Part shown: piece after piece, positions 36,146 through 47,329 of the stretch
Layout of the letters: every line of letters starts with the position of its first letter
Position numbering within the stretch: position 1 is the stretch's first letter
DNA from: Coccinella septempunctata
Lineage: Eukaryota; Arthropoda; Insecta; Coleoptera; Coccinellidae
DNA length: 64,000 bases
Reading direction: 5' to 3'
NCBI RefSeq assembly: GCF_907165205.1
Contig: NC_058189.1
Span: 40,016,270-40,080,269 of the forward strand
Position numbers and translations under genes: made by a program
Notes under the pieces: model-generated
Told to the model about the DNA's origin: nothing
Seen by the model: the letters and a program-made list of their open reading frames with translations, nothing else
The model's database searches: none

Positions 36146-36830
36146 ATGCTAGCAAAGTGCTGGCGAATGCTGAAGAAAAAACTGAAAAATCTCATATAGA
36201 TTTGGAAAAATTGGAAATTGAATTTTCCGGGCCAACTTATGTGCAGCCCGGAAAACCCAGCATTTTTCATCGATATTTCGAAAATAGTAAATGCTAGCGA
36301 AATGCTGGCGAATGCTGAAGAAAAAACTGAAAAATCTCATATAGATTTGGAAAAATTGAAGTTTAAATTTTCCGGGCCAACTTATATGCAGCCCGGAAAA
36401 CCCAGCATTTTTCATCGATATTTTGAAAATAGTAAATGCTAGCGAAATGCTGGCGAATGCTGAAGAAAAACTGAAAAATCTTATATAGATTTGGAAAAAT
36501 TGAAGTTTAAATTTTCCTTATGCAACTTATGTACAGCCCGGAAAACTCAGCATTTTTCATCGATATTTCGAAAATAGTAAATGCTAGCGAAATGCTGGCG
36601 AATGCTGAAGAGAAAAACTGAAAAATCTCATATAGATTTGTAAAAATTGGAAATTGAATTTTCCGGTCCAACTTATGTGTACCCCAGGAAAGCCAGCATT
36701 TTTCATCGATATTTTGAAAAACTGCAATGCTACAAAGTTCTGTCAAGTGCTGGAGAGAAAACTGAAAAATCTCAAATAGGTTTGGAAAAATTGAAAATTG
36801 AATTTTCTTGGCCCCTTATGTCAAACAAGT
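36146..36830 (+). repeat. 145-bp tandem repeats in left foldback arm
   Basis: Units begin at the word ATGCTAGC (or ATGCTACA) at 36146, 36291, 36436, 36581 and 36726, an exact 145-bp period. Each carries AATGCTGAAGA, AAACTGAAAAATCTCATATA, CCGGGCCAACTTATGTGCAG-like and CATTTTTCATCGATATTT blocks. The last unit is partial and more diverged. Open frames such as those at 36149-36415 and 36218-36442 merely reflect the repeats. Confidence 0.92.
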
Positions 36831-37345
36831 AAAAGTCAGCAATTTTCATTGATTTCTAGCTATGTGCGGGCGAATGACCAGTACCACTAGAAAAATGGGT
36901 GATTAAATTTGCCAGGGCACTTCGTTCAAAAAAAACCATTTTGATGAACAGCTTCATTGTTCCAACGCAGTAAGACAATCCGTCCTTTAGTTATTAGTTG
37001 GCCGTGACTAAACAAAATGATTCATTTTTCCGCTATTGATGTTGTTTCTGTTGACTCCAAAATAAGACAAAATAAGACATTTTAAGTCATCATATAGCAT
37101 ATGCATGAGTTCTAACAGAGGTTAGTGTAACGGGGTACCATAACATTGGACGTATGATACAGGAGCTCAGGGAACAACCACCGTAAAAAATCCTGTCTCC
37201 ACATGAATAGTGTAGTGATGACAGATTTGTTCACAGAATAAGCTTTCAATACTGAAGGGTTTCTTATCCATTGACATAATAATTTCTTTTTTCTTCGACT
37301 GTCGCAAAATACCTTCATTGTATATTCAATGATGATTTCTATATA

Positions 37346-39210
37346 CCGGGTGTCCCAGAGCTTTTAGGCCAGCAGATATCTCAGTTACCTGCGGAAAAAA
37401 AAAATTGAAAAAAAATACTTGTCGTAAGAGACCATACGCTCTTTCATGCAGCATATCAAAATCCACCCCCTGACAAACAACCCCTGAGAAACAACCCCTA
37501 ACTTTTGTTTTTCAAATGGCACCCCCATGTTTGTTTGGCTTCAACTGACAGCTCTTTTTAATTCTCAATCAATGATATATCATAATATGTAGTTGTAAAG
37601 ATAGTCACTCGATAAAATTGAATTCGTTAGTGGGTACTGTTAATTGGACTGATCGAATTAGTCCACATTGTAGAGACAAGAAAAAGTGGATGTTGAAAAA
37701 AAAGAGTCAATAAAATGTTAGAACTTTTTGTGCTTTGTTTTATTCCTACGGTATCTGGATGACAAATTGGTATCAGTCGTGATATTGTTGTTGTATATCA
37801 AAATGCCTTTTACCTTCACTCCCAACGAATACGTTGATATGCTGTTAATTTTTGGTGAATCCCGAAAGAATAAACGTGCTGCGGAGAGGCTGTATGAGCA
37901 GCGCTTTCCTGATCGTCGACAACCAGGTCGCAATACGTTTTCGTATGTAGAAAATACCATGCGAAGAGGATCATTTCCCGATCCCGGAAAAACAGATCAA
38001 GCACATCCTACTAACCTGTGCGAACTGAGGAAAATTGCATAAATGTGTTGACCTACGCCGAAGCACATCCTCATATTTCGGTTCGTGCATTGGCGGTGGA
38101 GGTTGGGATCAGTAAGTCGTCTGTGCAACGAATTTTCAAACAGTACAGATATCATCCCTTTAAAATACATTTACACCAAGGACTCAGACCTACAGATTTC
38201 GAAAGACGACTGGCATTTATTGCTCACATGCAAGTGTTCATCCACGACAATCCCAACTTCCTCAATCAAATCTGGGGAGTGACGAATCCCGCTTCCATAA
38301 TAATGGTACTGTTAACCGACATAACATGCACTATTGGTCACAGGATAACCCTCACTGGATTAGAGAAACCAATTTCCAAACAATGTGGGGTGTGAACGTG
38401 TGGTGTGGTTTACATAATGGACGACTCATCGGCCCTCATTTTTTCCAAGACACTTTGACGGGCCACCGATATCTACATTTCTTGGAAAATGGCATGCCTG
38501 CACTACTAGACGATATTCCAATTGAAGAACGACAACAAATGTGGTGGCAAAAAGATGGTGCTCCTGCACATAACCATAACATAGTTACGACATTCCTCCA
38601 TAATACTTTTCAAGACCGTTGGATTGGAAATGGTGGACCTGTGCGATGGCCTGCACGTTCTCCAGATCTCACGCCACTGGACTCTTTCCTATGGGGATAT
38701 TTGAAACGAGTTGTCTTCGAAACTCCACCAACAAATATTGAAGATTTAACCCAGAAAATTTCAGAGGCTTGTAATACCGTTACTCCGGAAATGATTCGAG
38801 CTTCCTGTACTCGCGCGCTGATTCGGCGACTTGAAGCATGTGTGGCAAGTGCTGGCCAACATTTTGAACATTTTCTTTAGTATAATGTTGCAGTAACAAT
38901 ACAGCTGAGCGTATAAATTCGTATTTCATTTGTATTTTTATTTTCCATAATTCTGCATGCCATTCTAGCTACCATGATACATCATTGAATGAGAAATGAA
39001 AAAAACTGTAAGTTGAAGCACAACAAACATGGGGGTGCCATTTGAAAAACAAAAGTTAGGGGTGGTTTCTCGGGGGCTGTTTGTCAGGGGGTGGATTTTG
39101 CTATGCTGCATGAAAGAGCGTATGGTCTCCTACGACAAGTATTTTTTTCAATTTTTTTTTTCCGCAGGTAACTGAGATATTTGCTGGCCTAAAAGCTCTG
39201 GGACACCCGG
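37346..39210 (+). mobile_element. Mariner-superfamily element (DD41D) with ~200-bp inverted ends
   Basis: The ends CCGGGTGTCCCAGAGCTTTT and its inverse are flanked by TA (37344-37345, 39211-39212). The inverted ends run to about 37546 and 39011, about 200 bp each. The transposase frame is on the plus strand. The element sits in the left arm of the foldback: its flanks join into TCTATATAGTATACTCC, which matches the uninterrupted right arm near 40225-40250, so it inserted after the foldback formed. Confidence 0.92.
37803..38880 (+). pseudogene. Mariner-like transposase (DD41D), two frameshifts
   Basis: The start at 37803 (MPFTFTPNEYVDMLLIFGES) fits the family N-terminus better than the upstream ATG. 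The HTH region has SVRALAVEVGISKSSVQRIF. The first aspartate (GSDESRFHNNG) lies at a frameshift near 38278. The second is in WWQKDGAPAH and the third in RSPDLTPLDSFLW, exactly 41 residues apart. The C-terminus CVASAGQHFEHFL ends at 38880. A first frameshift lies near 38015-38030. Only about two lesions are visible, so this copy is younger than the one at 3680. About 350 residues if repaired, a normal length. Confidence 0.9.
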
Positions 39211-39215
39211 TATAG

Positions 39216-40237
39216 TATACTCCATTCACATTTATTTTAGCACTTGGTTGGCCATGAAATAATTTTCTCAAGTTTTTGTAACTAGAACGGAGTAAGGTTG
39301 GCACTCATGAAATGTGGTTAATGTCATAACGCCGTTGCCACAACTAATATCATTTTTTATTACGAAAATGCCGAAAAAGATTTAAAAAAGAGAGAAGATA
39401 GGGTTTCAGGAAATGCTATATAGAATTCAGGTCCGCTCATTCAAATAGTTATCCCTGCGATATTCTAAAATTCACAATACGTCAGACGGTAGCGAACATA
39501 TTCAATGTAAGAAAATTTATATGATGTTTCATCTGAATCTAAACGACTTATATTATATTTCAGCTGAATATTTCCACAATCAGAAAGATTGTGAATGAAG
39601 AGGATGACAAAGAATCTCCTTCTATTGGGAGACCCAATTGAGCATTTGAGAATTTTATGTTTGAGTGAATTAAGGAGTTACATGGATTTCGTGGGTTCAA
39701 AAAATCAATTTTTTTTTTTGGCTCATTACTTTGTACAACATCTAAAGAATATTGTCACTCAACTGCTTACCTTTAACTCACTCAATCATAAAATTCTCAA
39801 ATGCTCAATTGGGTCTCCCAATAGAAGGAAATTCTTTGTCATCCTCTTCATTCACAATCTTTCTGATTGTGGAAATATTCAGCTGAAATATAAGTCGTTT
39901 ACATTCAGATGAAACATCATATAAATTTTCTTACATTGAATATGTTCGCTACCGTCTGACGTATTGTGGATTTCAGAATATCGCAGGGATAACTATTTGA
40001 ATGAGCGGAGCGGACCTGACTTCTATATAGCACTTCCTGAAACCCTGTCTTCTCTCTTTTTTAAATCACTTTTGGCATTTTCGTAATAAAAATTGATATT
40101 AGTTGTGGCAACGGCGTTATGACATTAACCACATTTCATGAGTGCCAACCTTACTCCGTTCTAGTTACTAAAACTTGAGAAAATTATTTCATGGCCAACC
40201 AAGTGCTAAAATAAATGTGAATGGAGTATACTATATT
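39216..40237. repeat. Palindrome at the foldback centre, ~460-bp arms
   Basis: ATACTCCATTCACATTTATT at the left is mirrored at the right end. The arms run to about 39675 and from 39771, sharing TTGGTTGGCCATGAAATAAT, CATAACGCCGTTGCCACAAC, GTCAGACGGTAGCGAACATA and TTCTATTGGGAGACCCAATT. A one-arm relative stands alone at 47926-49143 and a diverged one at 14030-14285, so this is a family in its own right as well as the core of the larger foldback. Confidence 0.85.
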
Positions 40238-40509
40238 TAGAAATCATCATTGAATATACAATGAAGGCTATATGATGACATAAAATGTCTTATTTTGGAG
40301 TCAACAGAAACAACATCAATAGCGGAAAAATGTCATTTTGTTTAGTCACGGCCCACTAATAACTAAAGGACGGATTGTCTTTCTGCGTTGGAACAATAAA
40401 GCTGTTCATCAAAATGGTTTTTTTTTAACGAAGTGCCCTGGCAAATTTAATCACCCATTTTTCTAGTGGTACTGGTCATTCGCCCGCACATAGCTAGAAA
40501 TCAATGAAA

Positions 40510-41215
40510 ATTGCTAATTTTTACATGTTTGACATAAGGGGCCAAGAAAATTCAATTTTCAATTTTTCCAAACGTATATGAGATTTTTCAGTTTTCTCTC
40601 CAGCACTTGACAGAACTTTGTAGCATTGCATTTTTTCAAAATATCGATGAAAAATGCTGACTTTCCTGGGCCACACATAAGTTGGACCGGAAAATTCAAT
40701 TTCCAATTTTTACAAATCTATATGAGATTTTTCAGTTTTTTCTTCAGCATTCGCCAGCATTTCGCTAGCATTTACTATTTTCGAAATATCGATGAAAAAT
40801 GCTGAGTTTTCCGGGCTGTACATAAATTGCATAAGGAAAATTTAAACTTCAATTTTTCCAAACCTATATAAGATTTTTCAGTTTTTTCTTCAGCATTCGC
40901 CAGCATTTCGCTAGCATTTACTATTATCAAAATATCGATGAAAAATGCTGGGTTTTCCGGGCTGCACATAAGTTGGCCCGGAAAATTTAAACTTCAAGTT
41001 TTCCAAATCTATATGAGATTTTTCAGTTTTTTCTTCAGCATTCGCCAGCATTTCGCTAGCATTTACTATTTTCGAAATATCGATGAAAAATGCTGGGTTT
41101 TCCGGGCTGCACATAAGTTGGCCCGGAAAATTCAATTTCCAATTTTTCCAAATCTATATGAGATTTTTCAGTTTTTTCTTCAGCATTCGCCAGCACTTTG
41201 CTAGCATTTTCACTG
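40510..41215 (-). repeat. 145-bp tandem repeats in right foldback arm
   Basis: Mirror image of 36146-36830, again about 4.7 units of 145 bp with the same order of diverged and conserved units. The matching order shows that the arms arose by inverted duplication rather than independent expansion. Confidence 0.9.
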
Positions 41216-41267
41216 AAAAAATTTTTTCTTCGAAATGCCAGAACTTCCGGGCTAACTTGATAGACCT

Positions 41268-42246
41268 GAAAATAGAAGACTCAGAAGAACTGAATACAAT
41301 TGATCATTCTGCATGGAGAATACAAAAAAGGCTACGAGGAGAAAAGACTAAAATTCCACCCCTACACGGAGAAAGGGGAATGGCGTATACCAAGACTGAT
41401 AAGTTAAATGCAATGGCGGACTCGATCAAACGAGAATCGAGAATAAATTACAGGATAGACGACGATAATGAAGAATTGGAAGAACTGGTTGAAGAAAGTG
41501 AAGAAGAAACGGATGAATTACCAGCATCTGCTGAAATAGACAAACCAACATCGCCAAATGAAATCAGGGAAATAATTAGAAGTTTAAAGAAGAGAAAAGC
41601 TCCCGGAAGCGATAAAATAACGAATGTTATGTTGAAGAAATTACGTAGAAAAGGTAATGGAATTATGAGGACAGAACACTACCCAGAAAAATGGAAAACA
41701 GCGGAAGTCATTGTGTTCACTGTTGCATAAAGTGGAAAATCGAGCTCAATGGACAAAAGAGCCAAGCAATATTACTGCAGAGAAGACTGCGACCGACGAC
41801 GAATCTAGAAGTTGACGGCGAAGAAATCGACTGGAAAAATGAAGCCAAATATTTAGGAATAACGCTTGACAAAGGACTAACTTGGAAAAGTCATATCAAA
41901 CAAGCAATCGACAGAACGAAAGCAGCGATGAATAGACTCTACCCTGTGATAGGAAGAAGAAGGCACATGTCGAAAGAGACAAAATTGAAGATAATCAAAG
42001 CCGTTGCTAGGCCTCAACTGACTTATGGATCAGTTGCCTGGGGTTTCGCGGCAAAGAGGCATATCAAAAGAATTCAGGCCACTGAAAACATGCTGCTACG
42101 ATGTGCAATAGATGCACCTTGGTTTGTCAGGAATAGACAGATTTATAGGGACCTTAAATAGACTTGTGGACTACGACCCAGAGGAAGACAAAAGGAGAAT
42201 GCAAATTTACCGAAGGAGACCAAGAGATCAATTGAAAAGATATTAA
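41268..42246 (+). pseudogene. Jockey-like LINE ORF2, RT remnant and C-terminus
   Basis: It continues the ORF2 cut at 36086: IDHSAWRIQKRLRGEK, then EIREIIRSLKKRKAPGSDKI (entry motif before RT) and YPEKWKTAEVI. An internal deletion then jumps past the RT active site to LNGQKSQAILLQRR, KYLGITLDKGLTWKSHI, RPQLTYGSVAWG and RIQATENMLLRCAIDAPWFV. A further deletion after RNRQIYRDLK leads to RLVDYDPEEDKRRMQIYRRR and the stop at 42244-42246. The YADD box is absent. Comparison with copy A (19772-20023) shows the second deletion removed about 28 residues. Confidence 0.85.
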
Positions 42247-42520
42247 AATAAGAACTGAAACTTATTGATTAATCCAATAAAGTGTTATCCAACAGAGGAT
42301 AAACACATAAATCCCAGCACGATACTGTGCGAGAAGAAAACCGACTAAGAGATGAACGGTTTTTGGCAAATGCCCGGAACCAATATTGAAGAAGCAGTTA
42401 AGGGTTTTTAGTGGGTCTCGAGCTCAGGAGAGTGAGAAACCCCACACTTGTTTCCCCTCAGGAGAGGGTGCTTCGTCTGAATTGCAGATTTTCCTCCTGC
42501 TACACCCACACAAAAAAACA
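42247..42520 (+). other. 3' UTR and A-rich tail of Jockey-like LINE copy B
   Basis: Shares AAATGCCCGGAAC, GAAGCAGTTAAGGGTTTTTA, GTGGGTCTCGAGCTCA and a CCTCCTGCTACA end with copy A at 20140-20270, then a short A-rich run. Both copies have a CCCTCAGGAGA block just before the end, which may be part of the RT recognition structure. Confidence 0.8.
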
Positions 42521-42635
42521 GTTACGTGTACTGACAATCCGTCATCGATACTAAACGGATTTGCTTACAAAATATTCCGAAGACGTAGATGCTTTTACTT
42601 TCACGTGATTTACAGGTTTATTGTTGTCCTCAAAT

Positions 42636-44520
42636 GATTATTATTATTTTTATTATTATCTCTCAAAAATACCCATAAACTAAAAAAAAACAAAATAAAA
42701 TGAAATGCTCCAATACATAAATTAAAAAGAGATAATAACACGCAAATTTTCAGTCACTTGAAAAGTTATAGTCGATTCTGGTTCTAAATGAATAGATCGA
42801 GTCGGTTTTTGAACGCATTCACTGAATTGGCACCAACTACTACACTATGTGGAAGACGATTCCATCCATCAAAAAATATCTATTGGAGAGAAACGAAAAG
42901 TTTGAAGGCATGACCATGGAGTGTGTGCTTCTTCTTCTATAGAGGTGATCGAGATTCACGCCAAAAAGCCCATGCAGTGCCCGATTCGTCACAATAAGAG
43001 CTCAAACAAGCGTGATATGCTGGCCCTATCTTCTCAAAAAAAGATCCTTGTGTTCCAATGCTGCACAGACTCGAGAAGAAGTTCATCGCTCCTAAGAGAA
43101 GTACACCACAATTTGCCAAGCTGCAGCCCCTAAACGATCGCTGAATCAAGTATGCCATTTGTCTGGCTTTTGCTACAACAGCCGCCATGTGGCGAGACCA
43201 GCTCAAATAATGAGACACTATGACGCCCAGATCATTATTTTGGTCAACCGGGCTCAAGCGGTGACCATCAACCACATATTGGTAACGCGGATTATTTCTA
43301 CCCAGATGTAAGACGTGAAATTTGCTGGGGTTCAGTGGCAACAACCAACTTCCACACTACTCATCCACAGCCCGCAGACCGTCCTGCGGATCTTTCGAAT
43401 TCAAAGAAGTGCACTTTTTTCAGTAGTAGGGTAAATCAGACGTATCAAAAAAAAATGGGTCCCAGAACTGATTCCTGCGGCACACCACTCGACATGAAAA
43501 TATACTCGGACGAATGAACATCTTCTACTCTCACTCGAAATGATAGGAACGCCTAGATCCTAGTAAGCAAATCGCCCCTTATGGCCAGGTGATGAGGTTT
43601 AGACAAAAGACGACAATGCGTGACCCGGTCAAAAGCATTGGAAAAATCCAAATACAGGACATCCACAGGAATACTCCTATCCAAAGAGAGAGTCCAATCG
43701 TTCAGACAGCTCAGCAAGTTGGCCATGGTGGAACGACCAGGAACAAACCCATGTTGTTCGCTGAGTATGATATTATCATGTATCAACGCGGAGTGGAGAA
43801 GCTGCTCAGATACAATTCTCTCCAACATCTTGCATACAGAGGAGGTTAGGCTTATGGATCGATAATTACTTGGCGAGGACTTATCTCCCCCTTATAAATT
43901 CGGGTGACTGAGGCCTTCAACCAGTCCTTCGGGAGGATGGAAGTACAGAACGATCTCTCGAAAATGAGCAATAGGGGGAGAGCTATGGCGGAACCATATC
44001 TTTTCAAAGTAAAAGGAGAAAGGGTATCGGGTCCAGGAGAAGATGATTCCTTAAGATTCAAAACATGTTTGAGCACCAAGTCCTCATCGACGGATACAAT
44101 CTCAAGCTTAGCATCCGGACCAGTCATACGCACTGTGGGTAATGACCGTTTGGCTCGGAACAGTGGACGCCAGCGAAAACCTCAGCCAATGAATCCGCCA
44201 CTCCTGGACATCTTCAGAAATTTCTACTATGGAATTCCCAACCAACAGGACAGAAACTCTAGAGTTCATCGTTGCTCTCATATCTTTAAAAAAATTTCCT
44301 CCTGTCTTTGCTCGAAGCAAGTTGAGTCTCATAGGAGGCTTTAGCCTTGTCAATCGCAGATGAAACGAAATTGGAATGGGATCTGTGATTACGGTAATCT
44401 AAATCCGATTGACTACGGAGATATCTTTGCCATCAAGATTTTTTGAATCTGAACTTTTTTTAGAGTATCTTCACTTATCCAATGTTTTAGCGGATTGAGT
44501 TTGATAGTTTTCATTCATTC
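42636..44520 (-). pseudogene. CR1-like LINE ORF2, 5'-truncated
   Basis: From the right: LNPLKHWISEDTLKKVQIQK, SAIDKAKASYET, then LNLKESSSPGPDTLSPFTLK, LPKDWLKASVTRIYKG, ILSEQHGFVPGRSTMANLL and VDVLYLDFSNAFDRVTHCRL (RT motif A). Then GVPQESVLGPIFF (motif B-like), a gap where YADD should be, then LLPLNPSKFHVLHLGRNNPR, NDLGVIVSHYLSWSRHM and KARQMAYLIQRSF. The 3' end at the left has an ATT-rich microsatellite tail (42636-42662). Several frameshifts and the missing active site make it dead. Confidence 0.82.
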
Positions 44521-45135
44521 ATAATATCATTATGTGGTTGTTCTTTTATTGTCTTGAAATTCAGTTGGCAGTTGAGGTAAATTCTAGTTCAATTTATGAT
44601 TGTTTTTTTCAGCACTGAAATGATGAAACATCTAAATCGACATCTTATATCTCTAAAGCTCAACTGTAGTTACTAATATGTAACAGTTTCTCATCTTCTC
44701 TTATTGTCCAATTGATTATTGTATTGCTTCTATTGAAGCATGGCTCTTTTAATGAGCACTATGTACTTTTATATATAATATAACTACATATTACATTAAA
44801 TGTTGACCCAAAAATATTTTTTATTGAGTAGGGAAAATTCAGGAGCTCAGATAAGTATGATTTTTACACGTACACGCAATATTGAAACTGGTATATGAAG
44901 CAGTAACATAAAACGAACTTGTTATTATGTCACTCTTGAGTTTACTGAATATGGACAATACCATTCCTATTCGGCACCTATTATTTCACAAATCATAAAA
45001 ACACAAACTAACCAATATCCAAAGATTAATAGATCTATAATCTTTGCCAATATCAAGATTGTCATTTTCGAACTTCTAGTTCGCGCATGCGTACAAGTGG
45101 ATTTCTACCAACGATTTGGCTTCACTTTTTGTCGT
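44521..45135. other. No recognisable gene
   Basis: AT-rich spacer between the two LINE relics. Nothing recognised. Confidence 0.5.
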
Positions 45136-45147
45136 AGTCTAGAACGC

Positions 45148-47228
45148 CTGGTTTGCCGAAAGCGAAACTCATATCGCACCCTTTTTGGACGCAAAACACA
45201 AAGCGATGAAAACCGCAATTAGCAAACCTGGCGATGTTGCAGCCCAAAAAAGTTTTATAAACATAAAACGCGAGGTCCTTCAAGAAATAAGAAAAATCAA
45301 GGATAGCTGGTGGAAAGAGAAAGCAAGGGAAATACAAGCTTACGCCGATAACCATGACTACAGGCGTTTTTTCGAAGCTATTAAAACTGTTTACGGTCCA
45401 AGCAGAAAAGCTAGCTTTCCTATGAGAGATGCTCATGGAGCTGTTCTAACTGATGATAGAAAAATTCTCGAAAGATGGAAGGAGCATTATTCACAGGTCT
45501 TAAATCAAAATAACGACTCGGATTTATCCATTTTAGACCTGCTCCCCGCGTATAGTCCGATGACATCGCTTGATGACGAAATCTCAACGTCGGAAATCAT
45601 AAGTGCGATTAAAAATATGAAAAATGATAAGTCACCTGGTCTAGATGGCATTCCAGCGGAGATATTCAAAGCCTTGGATGAAGACATTGTCAATAGTCTC
45701 CTAACACTATTACGCAAGATCTGGAAACAGGGAGATGTGCCACAAGATTTCAGAGACGCTTTAGTTATCAACCTCTATAAGAACAAAGGCGATACGTCGA
45801 ATTGCAACAATTACAGGGGCATATCGTTGCTTAGTGTGGCCGGTAAAATTCTCTCGAAGATTATGGCTAATCGTCTAGTTCCACTCTTAGAAAAGCTATT
45901 ACCTGAATCCCAGTGCGGCTTTCGACCAAATCGAGGTACGGTGGACCTAATTTTTACACTGCGACAGCTACAAGAGAAGGCCCGTGAACAACAATCAAGG
46001 ATTTATACAGCCTTCATCGATTTAAGTAAGGCATGGAACGTCTTGGAGTACCCGAAAAATTCTTAGCAGTATGTAAAAGCCTTCATACCAACAACACCGC
46101 TAGAATACAGCATAATGGCTCTACAACCGACCATTTCTCAACCAACTCCGGAATAAAACAAGGCTGCGTATTAGCGCCTTTACTGTTCAATATTTTCGCC
46201 ATTGCTGTATCGATAATTGCTGATATGAGTATGCCCGTGAGAGGTGTTGGAATAAGATTCAGATTCGAAGGAGGCCTGTTTAACCTGAAGCGCCTCAGAG
46301 CAAAAACCGGACCAAGTTTATCACGGAACTTCAATATGCAGACGACTGTTCACTCATCGCTAGTAGCTCAGAGGATCTACAGATAATGATCGACACCTAT
46401 AAACATATATACGAAGCTTTAGGCCTTAGACTCAATATCGACAAGACCAAAATCCTGGTAAGTCCGCCAGAAAGCCTTCAAACAGATATCAGCCTGGAGA
46501 ATGAAACTCTAGAACAGGTCGATCAGTTCAAATACTTGGGAAGCTTCATAAATACTAGGGCTAATCTAGACACGGAAATACAAAACCGTATCAATTCGGC
46601 ATCACGGGCATTCTGGAAGCTGAAGGAAAGAGTGTTTCAAAATCATCACGACCTCACTCTGAAGACCAAGACAGCTGTTCACAAAGCAGTGGTGCTCCCA
46701 ACGCTTCTTTACGGAAGCGAAAGCTGGACGCCCTACAGGCGACATATTAAACAGCTTGAGCAAGAGCAGCAACGTCATCTAAGACAGATAATGCACATCA
46801 GATGGTTCCACAAAGTTTCGAATGCAGAAGTCTTGCAACGGGCGAGTTGTACAACAGTTGGGACTCAAGTAACGAGGGCCCGACTCAGATGGAGCGGCCA
46901 CATTCTGAGGATGCAGGACACAAGACTCCCCAAAATAGCTCTATATGGCGAATTCACTGAGGGAGCCCGGAAACCAGCAGGCCAGTATAAGCGGTTTAAG
47001 GATACACTACATCAATCCCTAAAATTAGTTAATGCCAATCATAACTGGGAACAACTAGCGTCAGACAGGTCACAGTGGAGGTCTTTGGTACACAGTTATA
47101 ATGGAGAATCGAGAAGGATACAGCGGCGGCCAGATCTGGTTGGTGACTATCCATGCCCTGACTGTGGAAGGATCTGCAGGTCACGGTTGGGTCTCTTCAG
47201 TCACAGGAGGGCACACAGTCGTAACTAG
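45148..47228 (+). pseudogene. RTE-like LINE ORF2 (RT and C-terminal zinc finger)
   Basis: The frame is open from 45148 (WFAESETHIAPF); no initiation codon is needed because the element is truncated. Motifs: KNMKNDKSPGLDGIPAEIF, LVINLYKNKGDTSNCNNYRG with ISLLSVAGKIL, LLPESQCGFRPNRGTVDLIF and YTAFIDLSKA. A deletion of about 20 residues near 46033 removes FDxV. Then GIKQGCVLAPLLFNIF, a frameshift near 46305, ELQYADDCSLIA (active site, 46334-46345), KYLGSFI, VLPTLLYGSESWT and RWSGHILRMQDTRLPK, ending with CPDCGRICRSRLGLFSHRRA, a C2H2-type finger. Copies of this family are usually ~1,000 residues including an N-terminal endonuclease, absent here. Confidence 0.88.
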
Positions 47229-47317
47229 CCCTAAGAAATTACAAGTCTGCTCGCAATTTTTTTTTTCTTCTTTTTGTAGATTTATTCCCGTTAACGGGAT
47301 GCAGCAATGAATGAATG
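45148..47317 (+). mobile_element. RTE-like LINE, 5'-truncated, 12-bp target duplication
   Basis: AGTCTAGAACGC occurs at 45136-45147 and again at 47318-47329, exactly bracketing the element. This is a clean target-primed insertion signature. The 3' end is a short (AATG)-type repeat, as is usual for RTE-clade elements, and the 5' end is truncated within ORF2 upstream of RT. Confidence 0.92.
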
Positions 47318-47329
47318 AGTCTAGAACGC

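Larger units (their letters stand above)
36087..41266. mobile_element. Foldback element, ~1.5-kb arms, 10-bp target duplication
   Basis: The left end GGTCTATCAAGTTAGCCCGG is repeated inverted at 41247-41266. GAAAATAGAA flanks both sides (36077-36086 and 41268-41277, with one extra T at 41267), a 10-bp target duplication inside LINE ORF2. The arms mirror each other through four to five 145-bp tandem units, then ~500 bp of unique sequence (CGAATGACCAGTACCACTAG, AACAACATCAATAGCGGAAA) and on into the palindrome at 39216-40237. The left arm is interrupted by ~215 bp of extra sequence (37100-37312) and by a mariner element (37346-39210). No transposase of its own was seen. The 9-10-bp duplication and long arms recall Mutator-like or FB/Galileo-type foldbacks, but assignment is open. 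Confidence 0.85.
33865..42520 (+). mobile_element. Jockey-like LINE (copy B), interrupted by a foldback element
   Basis: ORF1 (33865-34950) and the ORF2 endonuclease (35171-36086) lie left of the 36087-41266 foldback insertion. The rest of ORF2 (41268-42246), the 3' UTR (42247-42506) and an A-rich tail (to about 42520) lie right of it. Without the insertion the element is about 3.5 kb, and it also has an internal RT deletion. The 3' UTR matches copy A at 20024-20270. The 5' boundary was not defined; it may lie near 33710-33864. Confidence 0.8.

Noticed and set aside
36031..36832. Several open frames in the foldback left arm with similar translations (KNAGFSGLHISWPGK and the like)
   Set aside because: They are repeats of one 145-bp unit read in different phases and strands, mirrored in the right arm. 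They have no similarity to known proteins.
37728..37730. ATG at 37728 as the mariner transposase start
   Set aside because: The family N-terminus begins at 37803; the upstream 25 codons are unconserved and hydrophobic.
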